From positions 1 through 60,006 of the forward strand of contig JAFARC010000076.1 of the NCBI GenBank assembly GCA_019245755.1: a stretch of 60,006 bases of DNA, written 5' to 3'. Every line of letters starts with the position of its first letter. The stretch's first letter is position 1. The position numbers were made by a program, and so were the translations under genes. The notes below the pieces were generated by a model that saw only the letters and a list, made by a program, of their open reading frames with translations, was not told the DNA's origin and made no database searches. The stretch is from Mycobacteriaceae bacterium. GTDB lineage: Bacteria; Actinomycetota; Actinomycetes; Mycobacteriales; Mycobacteriaceae. This document shows positions 53,009 to 60,006 of the stretch, one piece after another.

Positions 53009-54208
53009 CTAAAGCCCATACTGGTCCCCGACGATGCCGAGCCAGATCTGTGCTGCGTCGATAGCCACCTTCTCGCTGATGAACGCATGCTGGGTGCCGG
53101 TATAGATGTCGCGGAACGCGCGCTCAAGTCTGCTGCCCTCCCGGATCGCGGTGGTGCCGGCCGCAAGATGCGCCCACTCGGCACATGCTCTTGCCGCATC
53201 GGTGGCGTACACAGCCGCCACGCGCATGTCGGCCCGCATTCGCGGCGTCAGGTCGTTGCCCGCCGCAACTTCGGCCTCGGCCGCTGTGAAGGCGTCGAGC
53301 ACCAGAAGGCGCGCTGCCCGCCAGGCCGCAACGTGATTTGCGAGACCTTTTTGGAAGGTGGGACGGCTGGCCAACGTCGCCATGTCGCTCATTCGCACCT
53401 TGGTGGCGGCGAGTTCCTCGACATCGTCGAGCATGCTCTTGGCGACGCCCAGCGCCCAGGATGCGTGACCTGCGGCGGTGACGGGCATCAGACCCATACG
53501 GGTGGCCGCCGAGGAGCCGCGGAGCGGCTCGCGAGTGAACAACGGCATCGTTCGGTATTCCGGCACGAACACGTCCTGGGCGTTGTAGTCGTAGGATCCG
53601 GTGCCCTTGAGCCCCTGCACATGCCACCCGTCGGTGAAGGTGATCTGCTCTCGAGGCACGTATCCGACCCGCAGCTCCGGAACGCCCTCGCTGATCCAGC
53701 GCATCTGGCCATCGTCCATCGGCATGAAGCCAGCGGCGATATACGCCGAGTGTGCGGTGCCGGAGCCGAAGTTCCACGCACCGGTGAGCCGGTAGCCGCC
53801 ATTCACAGCTGCGCCCTGGCCGTTGGGGAAGAACTGACCGCCGATCGCGATGTGGTTGTCGTTGCTGGTGAACAGCTCCGCGAAACCCTCATCCGGAAGA
53901 TAGGTGGCGGCCGCGAACGCGGACGGCAGGTTGGCGATGCCGATCCAACCGAACGAGCCGTCCTGCCAAGCCATTTCGATCCAGGACTCGATCATCTCGT
54001 CAAACGACGGTTCGACGCCGCCCGCCGCCACCGGATTGAACGCCGACATCAGGCCGCTGGCCCACATCTGGTTGACGATCGCCGGCGTTAGCGTGCGCAA
54101 TCGCTCGGATTCGGCGGCCTCTGAACGAACCAGATCCCGCATGCCCCTAGCTCGATCCACGATCCGGTGAGGCACATCGACCACGACGTCATCCTTTCCT
54201 TCTGTCAT
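53009..54208 (-). CDS. Acyl-CoA-dehydrogenase-fold flavoprotein
   Basis: 399 aa. Helical N-terminal domain, middle beta-domain (NGGYRLTGAWNFGSGTAHSAYIAAG), C-terminal helical domain. Reads like the two-component flavin monooxygenase group (HsaA / 4-hydroxyphenylacetate hydroxylase large-subunit type) more than a true acyl-CoA dehydrogenase, because the usual catalytic Glu context of the latter is not seen and GTGSYDYNAQDVFVPE, PLRGSSAATRMGL are typical of that group. It would need a flavin reductase partner, which is not nearby. Substrate unknown, perhaps a hydrophobic ring compound. Confidence 0.8.
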   Translation of the reverse strand: MTEGKDDVVVDVPHRIVDRARGMRDLVRSEAAESERLRTLTPAIVNQMWASGLMSAFNPVAAGGVEPSFDEMIESWIEMAWQDGSFGWIGIANLPSAFAAATYLPDEGFAELFTSNDNHIAIGGQFFPNGQGAAVNGGYRLTGAWNFGSGTAHSAYIAAGFMPMDDGQMRWISEGVPELRVGYVPREQITFTDGWHVQGLKGTGSYDYNAQDVFVPEYRTMPLFTREPLRGSSAATRMGLMPVTAAGHASWALGVAKSMLDDVEELAATKVRMSDMATLASRPTFQKGLANHVAAWRAARLLVLDAFTAAEAEVAAGNDLTPRMRADMRVAAVYATDAARACAEWAHLAAGTTAIREGSRLERAFRDIYTGTQHAFISEKVAIDAAQIWLGIVGDQYGL

Positions 54209-54353
54209 GGGATTGGCGGCGGCACGGCCGAGGTGATGCGGTCAGCCTCGCCGCTCCCCGGAGTGCTCACGCAAGCCTGAATTACCGGCCAGGACCGGGG
54301 ACTGCGATCGGGCACGTCACGCACCAGCGCCGGGCAACGCTCTCGCATGGTAG

Positions 54354-55652
54354 TCAGCGAACAGCGATCGGTGCCAGCGAGTTGCCGGGCGCGATCGACG
54401 AACAGTTCTGCGGTGCCGGCCGGCCGGCGAAGCGGTCGATGATCCAGGCGATCGAGTTGGGCAACCAGACCCCGACGCTGGTGGTGTGGCTCAGCGCGTC
54501 GTACTGCTCGTAGTGGACGGTCGTGCCCTTGGCGCAGTATTCGCGGGCGAGCGTGCGCACATCACCGGCGATCATCACGCCGTCGCCCGCCCCGATGCCC
54601 GGCTTGTCGCCGGGCGTCCATTCGAGATCACCGTTGGCGCCCTGGCCGATGAACAGCGGGATCGTCGGCGTACCGCCGGTCCCCATGATCAGCTTGTTGG
54701 CCAGTGCGACATAGATGGGCAGGCTCTCGGGCGTCGGGTACTCGGGACGGGCCAGGTCGGTCCACTTCAGACCCCAGTACTGACCAAGCACATTGAGGAT
54801 CGACTTAGTCATCATGTCGTGGCAGAGCCGCACGCCGTTGGCGCTGAGATACGGGGTGAAATCGACCTCGAACGCGCGCGCGATGCCGACAAGCGCCATC
54901 GCCATCACACCGTCCCAAAAGTAGGTGCCCTCGACGTAGTGCAGGTTATGCGCCGGGTGGACAAGCACACCGCCCATCGCCGCGCCGATCATGCGCCGAT
55001 TGACGTCGGGTGCGTAGATCGGGGCGAGCTCGGCGGCCCACTCGGTGGCGATCGCGCCGCCGGAATATCCGAGCATCGCGACCTTTGCGGCCTGCGGCAG
55101 TCCGACGGTCGACGAGTTGAACGCGGCCCGGACCGAGTCGAGGGTGTTCATTCCGTACTCGGGGCCCGCGGCGAAGTCGGCCCGCTGACCCTCGGTGTCG
55201 GGGACGATGACGGTGTACCCCTCGGCGAGGAAGAACCCGAAGACCCCCAGCTCGACGTTGGGGACGATTCCGCCCAGGGAGAATCCGCCCGAGATCGCAT
55301 AGGACGGCTCGTCGCTGGGGTTGAGCGAGTCGTAGGCGGATTGGTAGGAGACCACCCTCGTCTTGTCGGGCTGGATCAACGGCTGAATGACCGAGGTGAC
55401 GTTGACGGTCGGGTTGCCGGTTTGGCTGGTGGACCTGTAGAGCAGCTGGGTGGCGGTGAGCGACGTGGGAACACCCAAGATGTGGTACGGAACGGTGCGA
55501 GTCTGAAGCACCGTTCCCGGCGCAATGCCCGACAGCGGAGCGGTGCCGGCGTACGAGTAGAACAGATCGTCCTCGGGCGCTAGCGGCACTACGCGAGCGG
55601 GAGCGGTACTCGGATCGGGATACCAGCCTTCTGGATGCCGTTGTTTCGCCAT
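54354..55652 (-). CDS. Secretory-type lipase (LIP family)
   Basis: 432 aa from ATG 55652 with AAGGGGGAG just upstream. Alpha/beta hydrolase: nucleophile Ser in MLGYSGGAIATEWAAEL, likely acid Asp in the segment GAGDGVMIAGDV, His in DALSHTTSVGVW. The sequence TVIVPDTEGQRADFAAGPEYG is typical of this fungal/bacterial lipase family. No obvious signal peptide, so secretion would need another route or it is cytoplasmic. Probably an acylglycerol lipase or esterase. Confidence 0.88.
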   Translation of the reverse strand: MAKQRHPEGWYPDPSTAPARVVPLAPEDDLFYSYAGTAPLSGIAPGTVLQTRTVPYHILGVPTSLTATQLLYRSTSQTGNPTVNVTSVIQPLIQPDKTRVVSYQSAYDSLNPSDEPSYAISGGFSLGGIVPNVELGVFGFFLAEGYTVIVPDTEGQRADFAAGPEYGMNTLDSVRAAFNSSTVGLPQAAKVAMLGYSGGAIATEWAAELAPIYAPDVNRRMIGAAMGGVLVHPAHNLHYVEGTYFWDGVMAMALVGIARAFEVDFTPYLSANGVRLCHDMMTKSILNVLGQYWGLKWTDLARPEYPTPESLPIYVALANKLIMGTGGTPTIPLFIGQGANGDLEWTPGDKPGIGAGDGVMIAGDVRTLAREYCAKGTTVHYEQYDALSHTTSVGVWLPNSIAWIIDRFAGRPAPQNCSSIAPGNSLAPIAVR

Positions 55653-55786
55653 CGCTCCCCCTTCATCGTTGCCACCATGTTGCCCTGCGGGAGCACGGCG
55701 AACGGCGACTTTCGACCGTCTTGCGGGGAAGGGATACTGACCTCTGGGTGACGAGGGGACCGGAGCGCTGTGAGGTGAAAGAAGCG
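55653..55786. other. Spacer before the tRNA fragment
   Basis: Lipase promoter region; nothing else is seen. Confidence 0.5.
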
Positions 55787-55788
55787 GG

Positions 55789-55830
55789 TGGTCGCCGCTG
55801 GGATCGAACCAGCGACCTTGCGCGTGTGAA
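55789..55830 (-). tRNA. 3' half of a tRNA gene (probably Val, anticodon CAC), attachment-site remnant
   Basis: On the minus strand: anticodon loop TTCACAC, 3' anticodon stem GCGCA, variable AGGTC, perfect T stem GCTGG/CCAGC around TTCGATC, 3' acceptor strand GGCGACC and discriminator A. The matching 5' parts (TGCGC, D arm, GGTCGCC) are absent upstream, so this is a partial gene. A 3' copy from the anticodon loop onward is what tRNA-using integrases leave at one island end. The island would extend to higher coordinates. Confidence 0.7.
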
Positions 55831-56191
55831 GCGGCGGAAAGCCGGTTGACCTGCGCTTTATCTACGTTTGTGCGTCATATGCAGCGTATTGAGCTGGACT
55901 GCCGTGTTAGCCCGGTCCGGTGATCGGCCACCGGACACGGTGACTGCACTCCCGACAGGGAACCGTTTATCGCCCGCCAGTCAGTGATGCGCGTCGAGGG
56001 CTCCCGGGGAGCAGGTACCGGATGCCCAGCATCACGAGGTCGACCGCGCGTCCAACGGGCACCACCGCGGAGCAGCCTACCGTTCGGCCGGACACGACCC
56101 GAACGGCCAGCCGGAACACGGACGGAGCCACGGAAGCTCAGCAAGCCGGGCCGACCATCACTGCGGCCAACCTTGTCCGTGCCGGCTTGAG
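55831..56191. other. Left end of the putative island, no gene seen
   Basis: About 360 bases between the tRNA fragment and the first island gene. Short overlapping frames are not protein-like. No integrase is found here. Confidence 0.5.
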
Positions 56192-56935
56192 CTATGCCGC
56201 CTCTTCATGAAGCTCCGGACTGGTCAAGACGCGCACGAAGTCTTCTATCTGGTCAAGTGAAATATGCCATTTGCACTCTGCCGAAGCTTGCCTGACCGCC
56301 GAGATGATAAAGGGCATTTCTTCCGCTTGGATAGCGTCTTTCTCCGTCGGGAACATAGCCCGTGGCTTTTCGCCCGACTTGATAAAGTTGAATATCGCTT
56401 TGAAAGCTTCCGACCTCTCGGTGGCTTCCGGACTGTTGATCGCGTCTTCCGCTGCTGCGAACGCCGCGAGCGTTGCGGCCAGCTTGTCGGGGTGCTCCAA
56501 GAGCGCCGCGACTTGGGATCCGCGAGCAGAACCTTTCTTCCCTTGCACTCCGTGGAAGCGGAGGATCGCCTCCAGGATGTTCATCACTCCTTCCATGTAC
56601 ACGACTTCGAATCTCTGCTGCGGGAAGATTCTGATTCCTTCTTGTCCTCGCAAGTCGGCGCCCTCGGGCAGAGTGCCGACACCGAGTCTGCGATGTTGAA
56701 GGGTAGCCACTTTAATTACGCTGTCCATTTGGCTGCGACTGAAAGTGTACGTTTTGGCAAACCTTTCCACTGCAGGCGTGAAGTCGTCACCTGCCTGTAG
56801 CGATGCCAGTGCGGCCCGGCCAACGTAGGAGCCCACCGCTATGAGCGTGTTGGGCACTTTGATTTCGGCGTTGACATAGGCGCGAAAGCATTCGGGGCTG
56901 ACGCAACCGTCCTCGTTATTTTCCGACGTTGACAC
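56192..56935 (-). CDS. Unknown protein of lower-GC, probably transferred
   Basis: 247 aa from GTG 56935. Base composition is clearly lower in GC than neighbours (many AAG/AAA/TTT codons). Seen: an N-terminal polar part with CVSPECF, a helical middle (FAKTYTFSRSQMDSVIKVATL), VVYMEGVMNILEAILRF and a charged C-terminal part rich in Glu/Ala. No family recognised. It is the last gene of the minus-strand run beginning at the right edge, 27 bases after guanine deaminase. Confidence 0.75.
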   Translation of the reverse strand: MSTSENNEDGCVSPECFRAYVNAEIKVPNTLIAVGSYVGRAALASLQAGDDFTPAVERFAKTYTFSRSQMDSVIKVATLQHRRLGVGTLPEGADLRGQEGIRIFPQQRFEVVYMEGVMNILEAILRFHGVQGKKGSARGSQVAALLEHPDKLAATLAAFAAAEDAINSPEATERSEAFKAIFNFIKSGEKPRAMFPTEKDAIQAEEMPFIISAVRQASAECKWHISLDQIEDFVRVLTSPELHEEAA

Positions 56936-56962
56936 TTCCGGTCACTTTCTTCCTGAGGGTTG

Positions 56963-58363
56963 TCATGGCGTCTTCTTGTACGCCCGCTCGCCGGCGATCC
57001 AAGCTTCATCCACATTGCGGTCGTCGCCGACCATCATGACGCCGAAAAGCAGCGCCGCCGCCTGATCCGCAGTCTCGGGGCGCCCCTCGACGATCAGCGA
57101 TTGGCGCCAGCGCATGGCCTCCTGCCCTGCGTTCCAGTCGATCGCCACGAAGTCGGCCTCCTTGCCCTTTTCGAAATTGCCCAGGAGGTCATCGAGGTAG
57201 AGCGCGCGGGCGCCGCCAAGCGTCGCCAGATAGAAGGCCCGGTACGGCGACAGGATGCCGCGCTCGGCCTCCGCCAGGTCCTGCTCGCGCGGGTCCACCG
57301 AGCCGTCGAGCATGGTGTTGTTGCACAGGCCGACCTTGTAGGCCTCCTCCAGGATGCGAACCATGCTGAGGGCGTTGCCGCCGCCCACGTCGCTGCCGAG
57401 CGCAACGCGCACCGGGTGCTCGGGGTCGAGGGCACGGCCGAGACGGAACAGACCGCTGCCCAGGAAGAGGTTGGACAGCGGGCAGAAGGCTATGGTCGCC
57501 CCCGCCGCGGAGAAGCGGCGCAGCTCGCCTCGAGATAGCCAAACACCATGCCCAGCAACAAATTTAGGGACCAAGAGGCCGTGCCTGGCATGCACGTCCG
57601 TGTAATCCTGGGAATCCGGGAATTCGGAGCGCACAAACCGCACCTCTGAGGGGTTCTCGGAGACGTGGGTGTTGATCCAGCAGTCCGGGTGCTCTTGCTT
57701 CAGCTGCCGACAGCGCTCCAGCATCTCGAGCGAGCAGACGCCCGGGAAGCGGGGCGTAATGGCGTAGAGGTTCCGGCCCCGGCGATGGTAGCGCTCGATG
57801 AGCCGCTTGCTTTCGCGGTAGAAGTCGTCCGCCGTGATCAGAAAATCGTCCGGTGCGACGCGGTCGATCCCGGCCAGGCCGGCTACGACGCGCATACCGC
57901 GCCGGGTCGCCTCCTCGAAAAACTCTTCGGTGGACGCCGGGAAGCTCGTGGTAAAAGCCATGGCCGTGGTCGTGCCGCCGGCCAGTAGTGCATCGAAAAA
58001 GTAACCCGCGGCCGTGCGCGCGTAGCCGCGATCCCTATATTTGAGTTCCTCTGGGAAGACCCAGTTCTGCAGCCAGTCGAGCAGTTGATCGCCGAAGACA
58101 CCCAGAACGCGGAGCTGTGGGAAGTGGATGTGGCCGTCGATGAAGCCGGGAAGGATCAGCCGATCTTCGAGGTGGGTCACCGGCACGTCGGCGTAGTGCT
58201 GGGAAAGGTCGGCGAAGTCGCCGAAGTCCTCGACGATGCCGTCCCTGACGACCAGGAGGCCATCGCCGACAAAGCGTGCGCTCCGGTCCTCATGGCCGGG
58301 GTGCTTCCACGGGTCGTCCACGAAATCGAAGAAACTCCCGCGGATAGCGCAACTCGCCGGCAT
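56963..58363 (-). CDS. guaD: Guanine deaminase
   Basis: 466 aa. Amidohydrolase-superfamily enzyme, guanine to xanthine plus ammonia, Zn-dependent. Seen: zinc ligands in [37 protein letters not shown] with Zn His, [13 protein letters not shown], and [13 protein letters not shown] with the metal Asp. The order of these blocks is as in bacterial GuaD. Start ATG 58363 has no clear Shine-Dalgarno; it follows the DJ-1/PfpI gene by 11 bases and may be coupled. Confidence 0.9.
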   Translation of the reverse strand: MPASCAIRGSFFDFVDDPWKHPGHEDRSARFVGDGLLVVRDGIVEDFGDFADLSQHYADVPVTHLEDRLILPGFIDGHIHFPQLRVLGVFGDQLLDWLQNWVFPEELKYRDRGYARTAAGYFFDALLAGGTTTAMAFTTSFPASTEEFFEEATRRGMRVVAGLAGIDRVAPDDFLITADDFYRESKRLIERYHRRGRNLYAITPRFPGVCSLEMLERCRQLKQEHPDCWINTHVSENPSEVRFVRSEFPDSQDYTDVHARHGLLVPKFVAGHGVWLSRGELRRFSAAGATIAFCPLSNLFLGSGLFRLGRALDPEHPVRVALGSDVGGGNALSMVRILEEAYKVGLCNNTMLDGSVDPREQDLAEAERGILSPYRAFYLATLGGARALYLDDLLGNFEKGKEADFVAIDWNAGQEAMRWRQSLIVEGRPETADQAAALLFGVMMVGDDRNVDEAWIAGERAYKKTP

Positions 58364-58374
58364 CAGATGTCTGG

Positions 58375-59016
58375 TTAATCGCTGAGGGACGCAGCCGCCA
58401 TGTCGTAGATCGCTTTGGGCGCCTTCGACGGGGCTCCGGTGTCGAATGGGGGATGAGGGTCGTATTCAATGGCGAGCTGAATAGCCTGCGCCACTTCAGG
58501 TCCAGCGATCTGGCCGGCAAGCGTGAGGGCAAGGTCGATGCCGGCTGAGACGCCGGCGCCGGTCACGATGCGTCCGGAGGTGACGACGCGTTGTTCGGTT
58601 GGCTGGGCGCCGTACGAGGCGAGGTCATCGTAGGAGCTCCAATGGGTGGTCGCCGGCACCCCTTTGAGCAGCCCTGCCGCGCCGAGCAGTAATGCGCCGG
58701 TGCACACTGAGGTGGTCCAGGTCGTGTGCGGATGAGCTTCGCGGATCCAGTCCACGATCGGATGCCCATCTGCGGCGTAGCGGCCGGCGAACGGACTACC
58801 GGGCACGAGCAGCACGTCCGGCCGCGGCACATCGGCGAAGGTCGTATCGATGCGAAGGTGCACTAGGTGGTACTGGTCGTCGAGGACTCCCGTGTCCTCG
58901 GCGCAGATGACGACTTTCGCGTCGGGCAGGTAGCCGGGCAGGTAGGTGAGCACCTCATAGGGGCCGATCGCGTCCAGCGCGGTGAATCCTGGGTAGAGGC
59001 CAATGGCGATGATCAT
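58375..59016 (-). CDS. DJ-1/PfpI family protein, isonitrile-hydratase-like
   Basis: 213 aa. Start ATG 59016 with GAGG five bases before. Seen: N-terminal IAIGLYPGFTALDAIGPYEVL, the nucleophile Cys in TSVCTGALLLGAAGLL, PGSPFAGR and TSGRIVTGAGVSAGIDLAL. This is the group annotated as isonitrile hydratase or glutamine-amidotransferase-like; the natural substrate is generally unknown. Here it lies between two deaminases, so a role in purine or cyanide-type nitrogen release is possible. Confidence 0.88.
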   Translation of the reverse strand: MIIAIGLYPGFTALDAIGPYEVLTYLPGYLPDAKVVICAEDTGVLDDQYHLVHLRIDTTFADVPRPDVLLVPGSPFAGRYAADGHPIVDWIREAHPHTTWTTSVCTGALLLGAAGLLKGVPATTHWSSYDDLASYGAQPTEQRVVTSGRIVTGAGVSAGIDLALTLAGQIAGPEVAQAIQLAIEYDPHPPFDTGAPSKAPKAIYDMAAASLSD

Positions 59017-59063
59017 GGCATCCTCGATCCGTTGGGGGTCAACAGGTTAGCGATCTGCGGTCG

Positions 59064-59546
59064 TCATGACTCTTGACCGCCGCTCTTGCGTTCGTGAAAG
59101 AGCTTGTAGACCTCGATCGCGTCGTCGTACGGCTCGTAGCGCATAGGCATGCGCCGCTGGTCCCACTGCTTGGCGAACTCAGCGTAGAAGCTGCTCGGGT
59201 CGATGTACTTCTCGTGGCCGCCGGCCATGTACGGCCCCGTGGCCTCGCGGGTGGCCATAAAGACGACTTCGTCTGGCGCGCAGTGATACAGCGCCCCCAG
59301 GCACATCGGGCACGGATGGGCGATGGCATAGACCGTGCATCCGGTCAGGTGTTCCGTACCCAGCTTCCGGCACGCCTCACGGACAGCGCGAATCTCCGCG
59401 TGATCGGTCGGGTCGTGAGTCTGGGGGACGACATTCCTTCCCTCAGCAAGGATTTCACCGTCCTTGACGATGACGGTCCCGAACGGCAGCCCTCCCTCGG
59501 CGACACTGGCGCGAGCGACCTCAATGGCGCGCTGTGCAAAATCCAT
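59064..59546 (-). CDS. Nucleoside/guanine deaminase (CDA fold)
   Basis: 160 aa from ATG 59546 (MDFAQRA), which has GGAGG six bases upstream; an ATG at 59570 is less likely. Zn-dependent cytidine-deaminase-fold enzyme: HAE in DHAEIRAVREAC and PCPMCLGAL for zinc. Length and TREATGPYMAGGHEKYIDPSSFYAEF suit the guanine/nucleoside deaminase branch rather than TadA. Together with the upstream GuaD it may deaminate a related purine or cytosine compound. Confidence 0.9.
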   Translation of the reverse strand: MDFAQRAIEVARASVAEGGLPFGTVIVKDGEILAEGRNVVPQTHDPTDHAEIRAVREACRKLGTEHLTGCTVYAIAHPCPMCLGALYHCAPDEVVFMATREATGPYMAGGHEKYIDPSSFYAEFAKQWDQRRMPMRYEPYDDAIEVYKLFHERKSGGQES

Positions 59547-59566
59547 GGGAATCCTCCAATCTGGCG

Positions 59567-59776
59567 TCAACTGATCTGTTCTGTGCGCACTGGGCAGCCG
59601 AAAACGGCAGCCTCCAGCCGTGCCGGGCCTGCTTCCTCCAGCCGCATCATGGACTCGTTCAGCGGGAGGAAGGTGTGCTCGGCGACGACGCGCGCGCTCG
59701 CCGCCGGCTCGTCAGCGACGGCCGGGGGCATGAAGTCCGGGATTCCGTTGCCGTTCGGAATCGTCGAACCGGACAT
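59567..59776 (-). CDS. Unknown 69-aa protein
   Basis: ATG 59776 overlaps the upstream stop in TGATG form. Pro-rich N-terminal part (PNGNGIPDFMPPAVADEP), then AASARVVAEHTFLPLNESMMRLEEAGPARLEA and a C-terminal AVFGCPVRTEQIS. The end resembles that of the neighbouring partial gene (GPARLE and GCPVR in both). No family recognised. Confidence 0.5.
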   Translation of the reverse strand: MSGSTIPNGNGIPDFMPPAVADEPAASARVVAEHTFLPLNESMMRLEEAGPARLEAAVFGCPVRTEQIS

Positions 59777-60006
59777 CAGCCGACCGGGTTTGGGCGGACC
59801 GGGCAGCCTAGAGCATCCTCCAGCCGGGCTGGGCCGGTTCCTTTGGTCGGGTCGGTCTTCCATGGCCAGTCGTTGCTGCGGAACGGTGCCAGGGTCGGCA
59901 GCAACGCTTCCCGGCCCCGGTTGGCCATCTCGCGTTCGTTCTCCGCGCTGCGGCCACCACCGAGAAGCTCGACGTCCATGAGGAAGTAGTCGCGGAAGAA
60001 GACCTG
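59776..60006 (-). CDS. Unknown protein, C-terminal part (cut by window edge)
   Basis: The frame is open to the right edge and begins within the visible region with FFRDYFLMDVELLGGG; the stop is at 59776-59778. The C-terminus NDWPWKTDPTKGTGPARLED...GCPVRPNPVG is like that of the next gene. Probably an enzyme subunit of the purine/nitrogen operon, but this cannot be decided from about 76 residues. Confidence 0.5.
   Translation of the reverse strand, partial: QVFFRDYFLMDVELLGGGRSAENEREMANRGREALLPTLAPFRSNDWPWKTDPTKGTGPARLEDALGCPVRPNPVG

Noticed and set aside
55831..56191. Integrase or excisionase next to the tRNA fragment
   Set aside because: No frame here has a recombinase motif; if an integrase exists it lies beyond the window.

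Overview
The window is high-GC actinobacterial chromosome, almost certainly a non-tuberculous Mycobacterium. The left third follows, from memory, the M. tuberculosis order Rv2585c-Rv2614c: lipoprotein, secF, secD, yajC, gabT, ruvB-ruvA-ruvC, yebC, pdxT, tesB, pdxS, Nudix protein, pimA, patA, pgsA1, HIT protein, thrS. The PE_PGRS genes that interrupt this block in M. tuberculosis are absent. Several genes look leaderless, with a TAnnnT element 6-8 bases before an ATG or GTG, which is typical of mycobacteria.

Layout. (1) 1-12356: protein export (Sec accessory complex), GABA transaminase, the SOS-controlled ruvCAB operon, and a pdxS-tesB-pdxT-yebC run with a repeat-built mini-ORF between pdxS and tesB. 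(2) 12499-15347: a TetR regulator with a near-perfect palindromic operator over its own start, overlapping a molybdopterin oxidoreductase, in the place where pdxH would be expected. (3) 15340-21848: thrS-HIT-pgsA1-patA-pimA-Nudix, a tightly overlapping operon for phosphatidylinositol mannoside synthesis. (4) 21909-25839: a hotdog thioesterase, an aldo/keto reductase, a DUF1990 protein, a GAF-ANTAR regulator and a DMT-type transporter. (5) 26031-31420: an assimilatory nitrate/nitrite operon (leader peptide, nitrate reductase, 117-aa unknown, nirB, nirD). (6) 31549-43857: membrane protein, alpha/beta hydrolase, GlsB-type protein, a beta-phosphoglucomutase/GH65 phosphorylase pair converging on glucose-6-phosphate dehydrogenase, and the giant P-type ATPase CtpI.

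(7) 44155-52632 is a regulatory, stress-type region: a PAS/GAF histidine kinase with a duplicated GAF unit, a sulfotransferase, an aldo/keto reductase, a NarL-type response regulator, a single-domain response regulator, and a SigH-like ECF sigma factor. The sigma gene has a SigH-type promoter (GGAAT-N17-GTT) and is followed by a 51-aa membrane peptide and a His/Cys-rich unknown protein instead of a recognisable RshA anti-sigma factor. (8) 53009-55652: an acyl-CoA-dehydrogenase-fold flavoprotein and a secretory-type lipase. (9) From 55830 to the right edge: probable genomic island. Its left border is the 3' half of a tRNA gene (anticodon loop to acceptor end, 5' half missing). It carries a lower-GC unknown gene and a purine/nitrogen catabolism operon (guanine deaminase, DJ-1/PfpI protein, nucleoside deaminase, two unknown small proteins).

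The most promising leads are the SigH-paralogue module, the tRNA-bounded island, the palindrome-regulated TetR/molybdoenzyme pair, and the two very short ORFs that fit exactly between or before operon genes. All family calls are from reading translations; no database search was possible.
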